64,000 nt of DNA from the NCBI GenBank assembly GCA_041655275.1, contig JBBAFU010000007.1, positions 62,001 to 126,000 of the forward strand, read 5' to 3'. The notes beneath the pieces were generated by a model. The model was not told the origin of the DNA. It saw nothing but the letters and a program-made list of their open reading frames with translations, and did no database searches. Made by a program: the position numbers and the translations under genes. Positions 7,995 through 16,098 of the stretch are shown here, one piece after another. Each line of letters opens with the position of its first letter. Position 1 is the first letter of the stretch. Origin of the DNA: JAJYRX01 sp041655275. GTDB taxonomy: Bacteria > Pseudomonadota > Gammaproteobacteria > Burkholderiales > Burkholderiaceae_B.

Positions 7995-8054
7995 GCTATA
8001 AAGCTTTTCTTGCGAATATATGAAGTTGCAAGACTTTTCAACTATAGTATCAGC

Positions 8055-8735
8055 ATGGCGACAGACAAGATTCCGCTGCAGGATTTTCTTTCCCGGGTAC
8101 CGCTGTTTCAGGGCCTGAGCACTACCGAACTCGATGAGCTGGCCCGTGCCACCACCCAGGTGCGCGTCGCCCGCGGCGAACTGATCTTCCAGCAGGGCGA
8201 TCCCTGCGTCGGCTTCCACATCGTCATGTATGGCCGCATCAAACTGATGCTGACCTCGCCGCTCGGTGGCGAAAAAGTCGTCCGTATCATCGGTCCGGGC
8301 GGCAGCTTCGGTGAAGCGCTCATGTTCCTCGAAAAGCCTTACATCGTATCTTCCCAGGCGCTGGAAGACACTATGTTACTGCATATTGCCAAGGATGCCC
8401 TGTTTGCCGAGCTGGATCGCCGCCCCGTGCTTGCGCGCAAAATGCTGGCTTCGCTCAGCAAGCGCCTGCACAGCCTGATGGCGGATGTGGAAGCCTACTC
8501 CCTGCGCAGCGGTGCGCAGCGCGTCATCGGCTACCTGCTCAAGGGATATGAGGCGGTGGGTACAGGGCGTTTTCGCCTGCCGACCAGCAAGGCGGTGATT
8601 GCGTCGCGCCTCAACCTTACCCCCGAGCACTTCTCGCGCATCCTGCGCGAACTGTCCGAGCAGGAGCTCATTCGCGTCCAGGGGCGCGACATTACCGTGC
8701 TCGACATGGAAAAGCTCATGGAGTACCAGGGTTAG
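8055..8735 (+). CDS. Crp/Fnr-family transcriptional regulator (Dnr-like)
   Basis: A 226-residue regulator. Residues ~12-125 are a cyclic-nucleotide-binding-type sensor (GELIFQQGDPCVGFHIVMYG, GSFGEALMFLE). Residues ~155-220 are a winged helix with recognition helix SRLNLTPEHFSRILRELSE. It resembles Dnr/NO-responsive members: GEALMF, and AQRVIGYLL after the dimerisation helix. It has only one Cys in the sensor half and so lacks the four Fe-S ligands of true FNR. The ATG at 8055 has no clear Shine-Dalgarno, and a TATAGT -10 candidate at 8043-8048 would give an almost leaderless message. The signal is unproven. Confidence 0.82.
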   Translation: MATDKIPLQDFLSRVPLFQGLSTTELDELARATTQVRVARGELIFQQGDPCVGFHIVMYGRIKLMLTSPLGGEKVVRIIGPGGSFGEALMFLEKPYIVSSQALEDTMLLHIAKDALFAELDRRPVLARKMLASLSKRLHSLMADVEAYSLRSGAQRVIGYLLKGYEAVGTGRFRLPTSKAVIASRLNLTPEHFSRILRELSEQELIRVQGRDITVLDMEKLMEYQG

Positions 8736-8759
8736 GGAAGCTCCGTTATGGATTTCTTC

Positions 8760-9224
8760 CTAGCCGCAACTTACGTTGTCTTTGCACCCGCGGTACTTTT
8801 GAAGTCGACTTCGCTCGTGTACGAGAGCCTTTGCGGATAAGGTGATGGGCGTGCCGTCGTTTGTGCGATTGCCAAAGACGCGCTCGAAGAGCGCTTCTGT
8901 AATCAGCGCGTTAAGACTGACGCCTTCGTACTCAGCGATCAAGGCTGCCTGGTAGTGCAGCGTTCTACTCATCCGAAGCGTTACCCTTCCACTATGACGA
9001 GGATTGATGGCCGGTAGGGGCTTCGGGAAATCCAGCCCCTGCTCTTGCGACAACTCATGAAGCGCTTCGAGAGCATCCCGAGCTTCGTCAAACGCATTTG
9101 CTGGAGATTTGGCATAGGCAGAAACTCCGGGAATCTCCTTGACTTTCGCTTCGTAGACTTCATCTTCCGGTGTACTTATTCTTTTGATTTCGACCGTGTA
9201 GCGTGATGGATCAAACTTGCTCAT
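8760..9224 (-). CDS. hicB: HicB-family antitoxin
   Basis: A 154-residue antitoxin of a HicAB module. The N-terminal half is the partial RNase-H-like HicB domain that caps the toxin (VYEAKVKEIPGVSAYAKSPA, EARDALEALHELSQEQG). The C-terminal half contains a ribbon-helix-helix DNA-binding unit (SGRVTLRMSRTLHYQAALIA, then EGVSLNALITEALFERVF), so it should repress its own operon. It follows hicA with an ATGA overlap of 4 nt, implying translational coupling. GC is lower than in flanking genes. Confidence 0.85.
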   Translation of the reverse strand: MSKFDPSRYTVEIKRISTPEDEVYEAKVKEIPGVSAYAKSPANAFDEARDALEALHELSQEQGLDFPKPLPAINPRHSGRVTLRMSRTLHYQAALIAEYEGVSLNALITEALFERVFGNRTNDGTPITLSAKALVHERSRLQKYRGCKDNVSCG

Positions 9225-9508
9225 GGTTGGCTACCTAAAAACTTTCTCAAATCATCTTGTGCCCGCTCAAGCTCCGAAGCGACGTTGTTTGCATAAGTTG
9301 ATTGCACAAAAGGATTTCTCCCATGGCCACAGTTGAAATTTCCACCGGAGAAATTGCGCGTGCCTTTGTGGACGTAGATCTTATGGTTAGCAGCTTTGCC
9401 GGATCTGACGCTATACCCCAAGTTTTCCAAAGCTCTGACCAGTTCACGGCACCGATAAGATGACGGCCTCAATCTGAGATCGTTGATTATTGTCTCTACT
9501 AGACTCAT
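9221..9508 (-). CDS. hicA: HicA-like mRNA interferase toxin
   Basis: A 95-residue toxin with the HicA double-stranded-RNA-binding fold pattern: helix YRCRELVRALENLGYSV followed by the conserved His in KAANHKIYVHKG (His42), the residue normally required for mRNA cleavage. It is somewhat longer than minimal HicA (~60 residues); the extra part (NFSGGNFNCGHGRNPFVQST) lies after the His strand and the C-terminal helix (ELERAQDDLRKFLG). Toxin-first order with a 4-nt overlap onto hicB is standard. A perfect 7-bp inverted repeat abuts its ATG. Confidence 0.75.
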   Translation of the reverse strand: MSLVETIINDLRLRPSSYRCRELVRALENLGYSVRSGKAANHKIYVHKGTRNFSGGNFNCGHGRNPFVQSTYANNVASELERAQDDLRKFLGSQP

Positions 9509-9530
9509 GTGACACCACCTATAGTGTCAC
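9509..9530. promoter_or_regulatory. inverted repeat at hicA start, probable HicB operator
   Basis: GTGACAC-N8-GTGTCAC, a perfect 7-bp palindrome that ends at the hicA ATG. In the hicA direction the spacer reads TATAGGTG, so the site overlaps the translation start region (AGGTGG Shine-Dalgarno-like) and possibly the -10. This placement suits autorepression by the ribbon-helix-helix domain of HicB. The function is inferred; the repeat is seen directly. Confidence 0.65.
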
Positions 9531-9551
9531 CCTTCTGTAGAATAGCATGGA

Positions 9552-10898
9552 TCAAGGCTTGGCAGCCGTCGAATCAATTGCCGCCTGCTCCGCCAGCGCC
9601 ACGGCAATTTCGCGCTGCGCACGGCGGTATATCCCCAGGGCATATGCGATATTGCGCGTCAGCCAGAGCGCAGACACCAGCGTCAGGCCGGCGGCCGGCA
9701 GGCGCAGGGCGGGCCACAGGCAGGCCAGGGCAAGGACGATCAGCGCGACCAGATGGGCATGGAACTGGCCCGTACCCAGATGATCCGGCAGTATGGTCTT
9801 GAGCTTGGGCACCTGGGGCAGGGGTTCCTGCAGCGGCATCTGCGTGTGATTCCACAGCAGCACGGGCAGGATCTTGTACAGCATGCCGTTGATGGCCGAT
9901 ACCGCCACACCCATGGTCGGCAGCAGGCCCAGCAGCACGGCGACACGGCCATCCAGGCTGATCCGGTACCACAGCCACACCGGCAGGCACAGGGCAAAGC
10001 ACGTCATGGCCGCCCACCAGAAGCGGGTCGTCGTATCCGCCGCCGTGCGCTTGCGCCGGCTCAGCAGGCGCATGGAGGCCACGGCGTAGCCGGCCCAGGC
10101 GGCGCCCAGCAGCATGCCGGCGGCATCGGCCAGCAGGGCGGTACCGGGCAGATCCAGCACACGCACTATGGTCCACAGTGCCAGCAGGCTGAAGACAATG
10201 CCGCCCAGCCATTGCATCACACGTTTGGGATAGAGCTCCGTGCCCTGGAAGACGGGAATCACCTTGAAAGTGACGCCGGCCAGCAGCAGCCCCAGCCAGC
10301 CGAGCAGGCCCCAGGCGCCGTGGATGTCGGTCAGCGCCGGAATGCCCAGGCGGCTGCCCCAGGCGCGCACTCCCAGCATGGCCAGCCCCATGAGCACCGT
10401 CAGCACCAGCGACACCAGAGCCAGCTGCACGTGCGAGAGCAGGGCTTCCGAGCCCTGGGTGCGCCGTTCACGATCCAGCCACATGCCCAGGGCCACGGCA
10501 AACAGTATCCAGGCAAAGGCCAGGCCGAGCAGTACCCACGCCAGCCGCGCCGCCCACTGGCTTTGCCAGAGGAAGGCGGTCGCCAGCGCCAGGGTGCCCG
10601 CAGTGAGTGCGGCGTGCACCACAATGCCGGTGAGGCGGGTGCGCCACACGCGGATGCTGGTGGTCACGGGCAGTATCTGCAGCAGCGCGCCGATCATGGC
10701 ACTGGCCATGACGCCCAGCGTCACCAGGTGGGTCAGCGCCAGCGCCGCCGGCGTCCAGCGCGAGGCCAGGGCCTGGGGACCGCTTGTCGCCAGCAGCACG
10801 GCGGCCAGCACCAGAAACAGCGGCACGTTCAGAAAGAAGCGCAGCGTCGCGCTCAGGCTGGGGGAGTTGTCAAAGAAGAGGATGCGTTTCATCAACAT
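9552..10898 (-). CDS. 12-helix membrane protein resembling heme-copper oxidase subunit I/NnrS relatives
   Basis: A 448-residue polytopic protein with 12 hydrophobic helices. Histidines lie at or in helix positions: HLVTLGVMASAMIGALLQIL in helix 2, DIHGAWGLLGWLGLLLAG in helix 6, NGMLYKILPVLLWNH after helix 10, and FHAHLVALIVLA in helix 11. This arrangement recalls heme-binding 12-helix proteins related to subunit I of heme-copper oxidases that occur with nitric-oxide and denitrification genes. That is similarity by pattern only. The gene lies one toxin-antitoxin module away from the Dnr-like regulator. The start could be the ATG at 10898 or at 10892; neither has a good Shine-Dalgarno. Confidence 0.6.
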   Translation of the reverse strand: MLMKRILFFDNSPSLSATLRFFLNVPLFLVLAAVLLATSGPQALASRWTPAALALTHLVTLGVMASAMIGALLQILPVTTSIRVWRTRLTGIVVHAALTAGTLALATAFLWQSQWAARLAWVLLGLAFAWILFAVALGMWLDRERRTQGSEALLSHVQLALVSLVLTVLMGLAMLGVRAWGSRLGIPALTDIHGAWGLLGWLGLLLAGVTFKVIPVFQGTELYPKRVMQWLGGIVFSLLALWTIVRVLDLPGTALLADAAGMLLGAAWAGYAVASMRLLSRRKRTAADTTTRFWWAAMTCFALCLPVWLWYRISLDGRVAVLLGLLPTMGVAVSAINGMLYKILPVLLWNHTQMPLQEPLPQVPKLKTILPDHLGTGQFHAHLVALIVLALACLWPALRLPAAGLTLVSALWLTRNIAYALGIYRRAQREIAVALAEQAAIDSTAAKP

Positions 10899-10982
10899 GG
10901 CGCGTGTGGTGCGGGAATGATGCGAGAGTGGTGCAGGCCGGAAGCTGCATTAGAATACCGCAGATGCTGAAAAGACTCTTCC

Positions 10983-12347
10983 ATGCTTGAGGCCCTGCCG
11001 GGGGCATGGCGGCGGCGCAACACCCATGCACAGGTATGGGCGCTGGCTCTGCCCATGATCCTGTCCAACCTCACGGTTCCGCTGGTGGCGCTCGTGGGCA
11101 GTACCGTGGTCGGCCACCTGCCGCACGCCTGGCAGCTGGGCGCCGTCGCCCTGGCTCTGAGCTTCTACACCCTGGTGGTGTCGGTCAGCGGCTTCCTGCG
11201 CATGGGCACGACGGGGCTGGCGGCGCAGGCCGCCGGGCGCGATGACGCCCGCGCGCTGCGGCGCATCCTGCTGCAAAGTCTCACGCTTGCCGCCCTGCTC
11301 TCGGGCGTGCTCGCCGGCGCGGCCTGGCCCCTGGCGCAGCTGGCCTTCGCGCACATGCACATCTCGGACGCGCTCCATGTCGCGGCGCAGTCCTTCCTGG
11401 GGCTGCGCCTGTGGGGCCTGCCCGGCATGCTTGTGCAGTTCGTGCTTGTGGGCTGGTTTCTGGGACGCCAGGATGCGCGCACGCCGCTGGCCATCATGTG
11501 GTTCACCAACGGCATCAACATCGTCCTCACACCCGCACTCGTCCTGGGGATGGACATGGGCATCGCGGGTGCGGCCGTGGCGGGCATTGCGGCGGAATAC
11601 CTGGGTGCCGCCATGGGCCTGTGGCGCGCCCGGCGCTGGCTGGCGGGCGATGCCCGCAGCACGCTCGACCGCGCCGGCTTCCTGGCCTGGCAGCACTGGC
11701 ACCCGCTGCTGGCCATCAACCGCGACATCTTCCTGCGCACCCTGGCGCTGGAAATCGTCTTTCTGGGCGTGGCCATGCGGGGCGCGCAGCTGGGTGACGC
11801 CGTGGTGGCGGCCAATGCCCTGTTGCTGAACGGCCTGCGGTTTGCCTCGCATGCTCTGGACGGCCTGGCGCATGCCGTCGAGGCGCTGTGCGGACGCGCC
11901 ATAGGGCGGGGCGACCGGCAGGCCCTGCTGGCGGTGCTGGTGGTGGCCGGCGGCTGGTCGCTCATGATCAGCCTGGTGTTTTCTCTCGTCTTTCTGGCCC
12001 TGGGGCAGAATTTCATCGACTTGCAGACCGATTTGCCGGCTGTGCGCGCCGCCGCGGCCGATTATCTGCCCTGGCTGGCGCTGCTGCCGGTGGTGGCGGT
12101 ATGGAGTTATCTGCTCGACGGTCTGTTCATCGGCGCCACGCGGGCGCGCGAGATGCGTGATGCCATGCTGGTGAGCCTGCTGCTCACGCTGCCGCTGGCC
12201 TGGTGGTGGCAGGGCCTGGGCAACCACGGCCTGTGGATGGCCCTGCTGGCCTTCATGGCCTGGCGTGCGCTCAGCCTGGGCTGGGTGGCCTGGCGGCTGG
12301 CCCGGCGCGACGCCTGGGTGGGCGCCGCAGCCGCCACGGCTACTTGA
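10983..12347 (+). CDS. MATE-family efflux transporter (DinF-like)
   Basis: A 454-residue inner-membrane antiporter of the multidrug and toxic compound extrusion family, with 12 helices and internal twofold similarity. DinF-branch features include ALPMILSNLTVPLVALVGST in helix 1, SVSGFLRMGTTGLAAQAAGR after helix 2, and FASHALDGLAHAVEALCGRA in helix 8. MATE proteins use Na+ or H+ gradients to export cationic drugs; the DinF branch is less studied. The gene ends 8 bp inside the convergent tadG gene. Confidence 0.9.
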   Translation: MLEALPGAWRRRNTHAQVWALALPMILSNLTVPLVALVGSTVVGHLPHAWQLGAVALALSFYTLVVSVSGFLRMGTTGLAAQAAGRDDARALRRILLQSLTLAALLSGVLAGAAWPLAQLAFAHMHISDALHVAAQSFLGLRLWGLPGMLVQFVLVGWFLGRQDARTPLAIMWFTNGINIVLTPALVLGMDMGIAGAAVAGIAAEYLGAAMGLWRARRWLAGDARSTLDRAGFLAWQHWHPLLAINRDIFLRTLALEIVFLGVAMRGAQLGDAVVAANALLLNGLRFASHALDGLAHAVEALCGRAIGRGDRQALLAVLVVAGGWSLMISLVFSLVFLALGQNFIDLQTDLPAVRAAAADYLPWLALLPVVAVWSYLLDGLFIGATRAREMRDAMLVSLLLTLPLAWWWQGLGNHGLWMALLAFMAWRALSLGWVAWRLARRDAWVGAAAATAT

Positions 12348-14154
12348 TCAGGCGCAGCTCGGTCAGCGCCCCGGCAATCGACTTGAACACCATGGGCAGG
12401 TCGTTCACGCTGTCCGAGATGTAGGCGTAGTTGATGCCGCTGGAGCAGTTTTCCATCAGCCGTTTCGTTGCCGCGGACACGCTTCGGCCCAGCGTGACGG
12501 TATAGATCTTGATGCCGTTGCCGTCATCCTTGATGGCCGTGCACAGGTCCGAAAGATAGCCGTCCATCGCGACGGGCTCGATCTGGTTCTGGTTGTAGCC
12601 AATGGTACTCAGCTGCGTGGTGGTCGAGGTGTCGTCTGTATCGCGCACGCGCAGCGAGTTGACCGGGTGCTGGTAGCTTTGCGCCGATGAATTCACCGCC
12701 TTGTTCGATATATTGGCCGTCTTGCGTACCGTGCTGCAGTTCTTGTTGAAGCTGCTGTTGGTGCAGCGCTGGGCATCGTAGACGATGGAAAAGTTGGACA
12801 GCCTGCGCTCGGTCTGGTGCGGCACATTGGAGCCGTAGTTGGGCGGCTTGGAGGCATCGTTGTCACCGTCGGTGAGCAGCACGATCACCTTGCTCAGCAC
12901 CTTGGGTTCCGGCTCGCGCGGCTTGTCGGGATCACCCCAGCCGGGTGTGCCGCGCCAGTCGGGGCGCAGCATGCGCCAGGCCCACAGCAGGCCGGTGGGG
13001 ATGATGGTGCCGCCGTCGGAATACATGCTGTTGATGGCACTGTTGAGCGCGGCCTCGTTATCCGTCAGGAAAAGCGAGGCGCGTTCCGTGCGGCAGTGAT
13101 CCGGGTTTGCCCAGGAGTAGAGCGTGTAATACTCCAGCGTGCCGGTACGGCTGGTGCTATTGGTATTGCGCGGCGCGCTGATGGCCTTGATTTCGCGGTG
13201 CGGCGTGGTGATGCTGACCGGCTGCGGCTGGTTGCCGGTTGACGCGATGGGCCGTTCATAGGTACTGCCCGAAGTGGCCAGGCCCAGGTCGCTGCGCGTA
13301 ATGGCGGTCTGGGGCACCAGGGCCAGCGGCTGGAAAGCTGCCGTGGGTGACCAGGGCACGGCGGGCAGCTTGCCTTTGGCGTTCGGTACCCAGTATGGCT
13401 CGCTGATGCAGCCTTTCCACAGATTGTTGACGAAATGCTGGCGATCGCTGCGCCCGCTCGCCCATCGCTGCAGCCATGCGCGTGTATTGGGATTCACACC
13501 CACGTTCACGGTTTCTGCAAACGGCACCAGGCCCACAAAGACCCGGCCTTCCACGCCCGAGGCGCGCGAGGCGCCCAGCACGGTTTCCGTGAGGTCGCGC
13601 GCCGCGCTCTTGAGCGTGGTCATGCGGCCTTCGGCGTCCATGGAGCCCGTGTTGTCCAGCGCCATCACCACTTCCAGGTCGGAGCGCGTGCGCCGTATGG
13701 CCTCGTTATTGGCCGCCAGGCCCATCGAGGCAACGCTCAGGTAGCCGGTGCTGATGAGCGGCAGCGTGCCGCTGGCATCCATGCGGATGATCTGGCCGAT
13801 GGTATAGCCGTGGCTCAGCTCTTCTTCGTACTCGATATGCAGGTCTTCCGGGGCAATGGTGCTGCCCAGATAGCCGTCGGGCATATTGGCGCGGAAGAAG
13901 GCATAGGCGTCTTCCTGCCAGGTGCCCAGCTCGGGCACGGTGGGCACGGACGACAGGTCGGCCAGGTTGCGCCCGGCGGACAGGGTGGCGCTGTCGAGCG
14001 CATTCTGCAGGCGGTTCTGGGCGATGCTGTAGCGCGCCAGGTCGATGCCGCCCAGCGAGGTGGCCACCACAATGCCCAGGGTGCCGATGAACAGCGGTGC
14101 CACGGCTCCCCGCTGGTTGCGGGCAAGACGGGCAAGGAATCCGGTTTTACGCAT
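12340..14154 (-). CDS. tadG: TadG-like pilus assembly protein with von Willebrand A domain
   Basis: The last gene of the Tad locus. Residues 1-60 form a pseudopilin-like N-terminus with one membrane helix (RGAVAPLFIGTLGIVVATSL) typical of TadE/F/G. Residues ~155-600 form a von Willebrand factor A domain with the MIDAS metal site (VVMALDNTGSM) and IVLLTDGDND strand, interrupted by a long insertion. TadG is needed for fibril formation and is thought to act at the cell envelope. The 604-residue length fits vWA-type TadG. The stop codon lies inside the convergent MATE gene. Confidence 0.9.
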   Translation of the reverse strand: MRKTGFLARLARNQRGAVAPLFIGTLGIVVATSLGGIDLARYSIAQNRLQNALDSATLSAGRNLADLSSVPTVPELGTWQEDAYAFFRANMPDGYLGSTIAPEDLHIEYEEELSHGYTIGQIIRMDASGTLPLISTGYLSVASMGLAANNEAIRRTRSDLEVVMALDNTGSMDAEGRMTTLKSAARDLTETVLGASRASGVEGRVFVGLVPFAETVNVGVNPNTRAWLQRWASGRSDRQHFVNNLWKGCISEPYWVPNAKGKLPAVPWSPTAAFQPLALVPQTAITRSDLGLATSGSTYERPIASTGNQPQPVSITTPHREIKAISAPRNTNSTSRTGTLEYYTLYSWANPDHCRTERASLFLTDNEAALNSAINSMYSDGGTIIPTGLLWAWRMLRPDWRGTPGWGDPDKPREPEPKVLSKVIVLLTDGDNDASKPPNYGSNVPHQTERRLSNFSIVYDAQRCTNSSFNKNCSTVRKTANISNKAVNSSAQSYQHPVNSLRVRDTDDTSTTTQLSTIGYNQNQIEPVAMDGYLSDLCTAIKDDGNGIKIYTVTLGRSVSAATKRLMENCSSGINYAYISDSVNDLPMVFKSIAGALTELRLIK

Positions 14155-14175
14155 ATTGATCTCCTGGCAGGCGGC

Positions 14176-14799
14176 CTATTGCAGCACTCTCAGGTCACTG
14201 AAGCGGGGCCGGAAGAAGAACCGGCTGTAAAGCACTCTCTTGCCACCCAGCGCGCTCCAGAAGCGCGCACTGATGACAAAGGGCTCGTAATCGTAGAATA
14301 CTTCGGCAATCACCAGTACATCGCCCACGCGCGGCGGCGGAAACGCCGCCTTGTTGCTCAGCCGCGAGCTGACTGCGGCGTTTCCGGGGCTGCTGCCGCG
14401 AAAGGCCTTCTGCCATTCCGGCGTGCCTTTCCAGGCCACGGGCTGGTTGCGCGACGGCGTTGTCGTCCCGTAGGCGCTGATGATGATCTTGCCATTGCTA
14501 TTGTAATCCAGCGGCTGAAACAGGGTGGGTGCAATGGCGCCGTAGACGCAGATGTCGTCCGCATTCGTGCACCGGCCGCGATCGTGCAGATCGGCCTGCA
14601 TGGCCACGCCGTTGGCAATGGTGAAGGAAAGGCGGTCAACCAGGGCCGAGGCGCGGTGATACTGGTACAGCTCGATGAAGCCGAAGATCATGAAAACGCC
14701 CAGCGGCAGCAGTATGGCCGCCTCAATGCCCGAGACACCGCGGTCTCGATAGCGCCGGTACCATTGCCGGTGACGGGAAAGCAGGCGAAGCAGTGTCAT
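14176..14799 (-). CDS. TadE/TadF-like minor pseudopilin
   Basis: A 207-residue protein with a short basic N-terminus and a single hydrophobic helix (GVSGIEAAILLPLGVFMIFG) whose Glu at the GxxxxE position matches the prepilin-like motif of TadE/TadF. The periplasmic part shows Cys in GRCTNADDICVYG, which could form a disulphide. It starts inside the end of tadE (4-nt ATGA overlap) and precedes tadG by 21 nt. TadE and TadF are processed by the same prepilin peptidase as the pilin and are required for pilus assembly. Confidence 0.82.
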   Translation of the reverse strand: MTLLRLLSRHRQWYRRYRDRGVSGIEAAILLPLGVFMIFGFIELYQYHRASALVDRLSFTIANGVAMQADLHDRGRCTNADDICVYGAIAPTLFQPLDYNSNGKIIISAYGTTTPSRNQPVAWKGTPEWQKAFRGSSPGNAAVSSRLSNKAAFPPPRVGDVLVIAEVFYDYEPFVISARFWSALGGKRVLYSRFFFRPRFSDLRVLQ

Positions 14800-15308
14800 G
14801 GCTCGTTCTGTATGATGGCCGTGCGTTCGTAGCGCATGATGTCCACGCCGAACATGCCCATGATGCCGGTGAAGGCCGGGCGGTCGAAGCCCAGACGGAA
14901 GATGATCATGTCGCCGCGCCCGCCCGCATCGCAGACCGGCTCGTATTCATCATCGTCGAAGTCGGGCAGGGAAGGGTCGATGCCGGGCGTGTAGATGGTC
15001 ATGTCGGCGCGCAGCGTGCCCCTGTCGCGCACCCAGAAGCCCACGTGGCGCTCCAGCACATTGCGCACCGCCTGGGTGCAGCTCGTGCCTTCGGGCACGC
15101 CCAGCTGGGCAATGCGCGATATGCGCATGGCCGCTACTTCCAGCGTGGCATCGGCCCACATGGCCAGGCCCATTTCCAGCGAGAAGAAGAGCAGCAGGAT
15201 GACGAGCGGCGCCACAATGGCGAATTCCAGCGCCGTCACACCCCGTTCCAGCAGGCGGCGGGCGCGGGCGGCTGTGGCGTTGCCGGCGGTTTTCAGGGCC
15301 TTCCTCAT
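14796..15308 (-). CDS. tadE: TadE-family minor pseudopilin
   Basis: A 170-residue protein with a basic leader (RARRLLERG) and the TadE motif GVTALEFAIVAPLVILLLFF: prepilin-type Gly before the hydrophobic helix and Glu five residues on. The rest is periplasmic with a Cys pair (TSCTQAV, EPVCDAGG). It overlaps both neighbours by 4 nt (tadD before, the second pseudopilin after), so the three genes are translationally coupled. Confidence 0.87.
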   Translation of the reverse strand: MRKALKTAGNATAARARRLLERGVTALEFAIVAPLVILLLFFSLEMGLAMWADATLEVAAMRISRIAQLGVPEGTSCTQAVRNVLERHVGFWVRDRGTLRADMTIYTPGIDPSLPDFDDDEYEPVCDAGGRGDMIIFRLGFDRPAFTGIMGMFGVDIMRYERTAIIQNEP

Positions 15309-16084
15309 GGATTTTTCCCGAGCTGCATGCGCCGGCGCACTTCGCGATAGAAGTCAAGATTGTCCTGGACGCTGGCCCGCGACATATCGCTCAGCAATAT
15401 GCTTTCGGCCGCATCCTCGCGTCCCAGCAGGCCGTAGGCCAGGGCCAGGTTCTGGCGCCCCTGCGGCAGGGCGGCAGGCACGCCCATCACATCCAGCAGC
15501 ACGTTCACGGCCTCGCGCGGCTTGCCGCTAAGCGACAGCGACAGGCCCAGGTTGGTGCGCAGGGCGGGATCATCGGGGTGGGCTTCCAGGCCGCGGCGGT
15601 AGAGCGCCTGGGCTTCTTCGGGGTGCCCGCTCAGGTCATGCACCACGCCCAGGCCGGCGAGCGCCAGCGGGTGGTCGGGATGGCCGGCCAGAAAAGACTC
15701 GTAGCGTGCGCGCGCATCATCGAAGCGGCGCTGGCGTACATCCATGCGCGCCAGGCCCAGGACGGCGTCCGGGTGGTCGGGCGTATGCACCAGGGCGGTC
15801 TCATAGGCGCGCCGGGCGGCGGCAATATCGCCGGACAGGTAAAGCGTATCGCCCAGCCCCAGCCAGCCGGCCGTCACTTCAGGGTACTGGCGGGTGATGC
15901 GCCGGTACAGCGACTCGGCCACGTTCAGATCGCCGCTGGCCAGGGCGCTGGTGGCAATGCGCAGCTCGCCCGCCTGCAGCGCGGCCTCGTCCATGGCCGT
16001 GGTGGCGGGTTCCACCTTGACTTCGCGCATGGGGCTGCAGGCCGTCACCAACATGGCCATCAGCAGAAGCAGGAGCAATCGCAT
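15305..16084 (-). CDS. tadD: TPR lipoprotein TadD
   Basis: A 259-residue outer-membrane-associated pilotin-like lipoprotein. The lipobox is VTAC (MLLLLL-type leader, Cys about residue 16). It is followed by at least five tetratricopeptide repeats (ESLYRRITRQYPEVTAGWLG, RRAYETALVHTPDHPDAVLG, ARYESFLAGHPDHPLALAGL, and so on). TadD is needed for secretin and pilus assembly in Tad systems. The ATG at 16084 is chosen because GGAAGGGA precedes it and the lipoprotein leader begins there; the long upstream extension lies within tadC and has no signal. Confidence 0.9.
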   Translation of the reverse strand: MRLLLLLLMAMLVTACSPMREVKVEPATTAMDEAALQAGELRIATSALASGDLNVAESLYRRITRQYPEVTAGWLGLGDTLYLSGDIAAARRAYETALVHTPDHPDAVLGLARMDVRQRRFDDARARYESFLAGHPDHPLALAGLGVVHDLSGHPEEAQALYRRGLEAHPDDPALRTNLGLSLSLSGKPREAVNVLLDVMGVPAALPQGRQNLALAYGLLGREDAAESILLSDMSRASVQDNLDFYREVRRRMQLGKNP

Positions 16085-16098
16085 GTCGTGGTCCCTTC

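Noticed and set aside
8026..8041. TTGCAAGACTTTTCAA before the Crp/Fnr-type gene as an autoregulatory site
   Set aside because: The symmetry is imperfect and the spacing does not match the Fnr/Dnr consensus, so I could not support a site.
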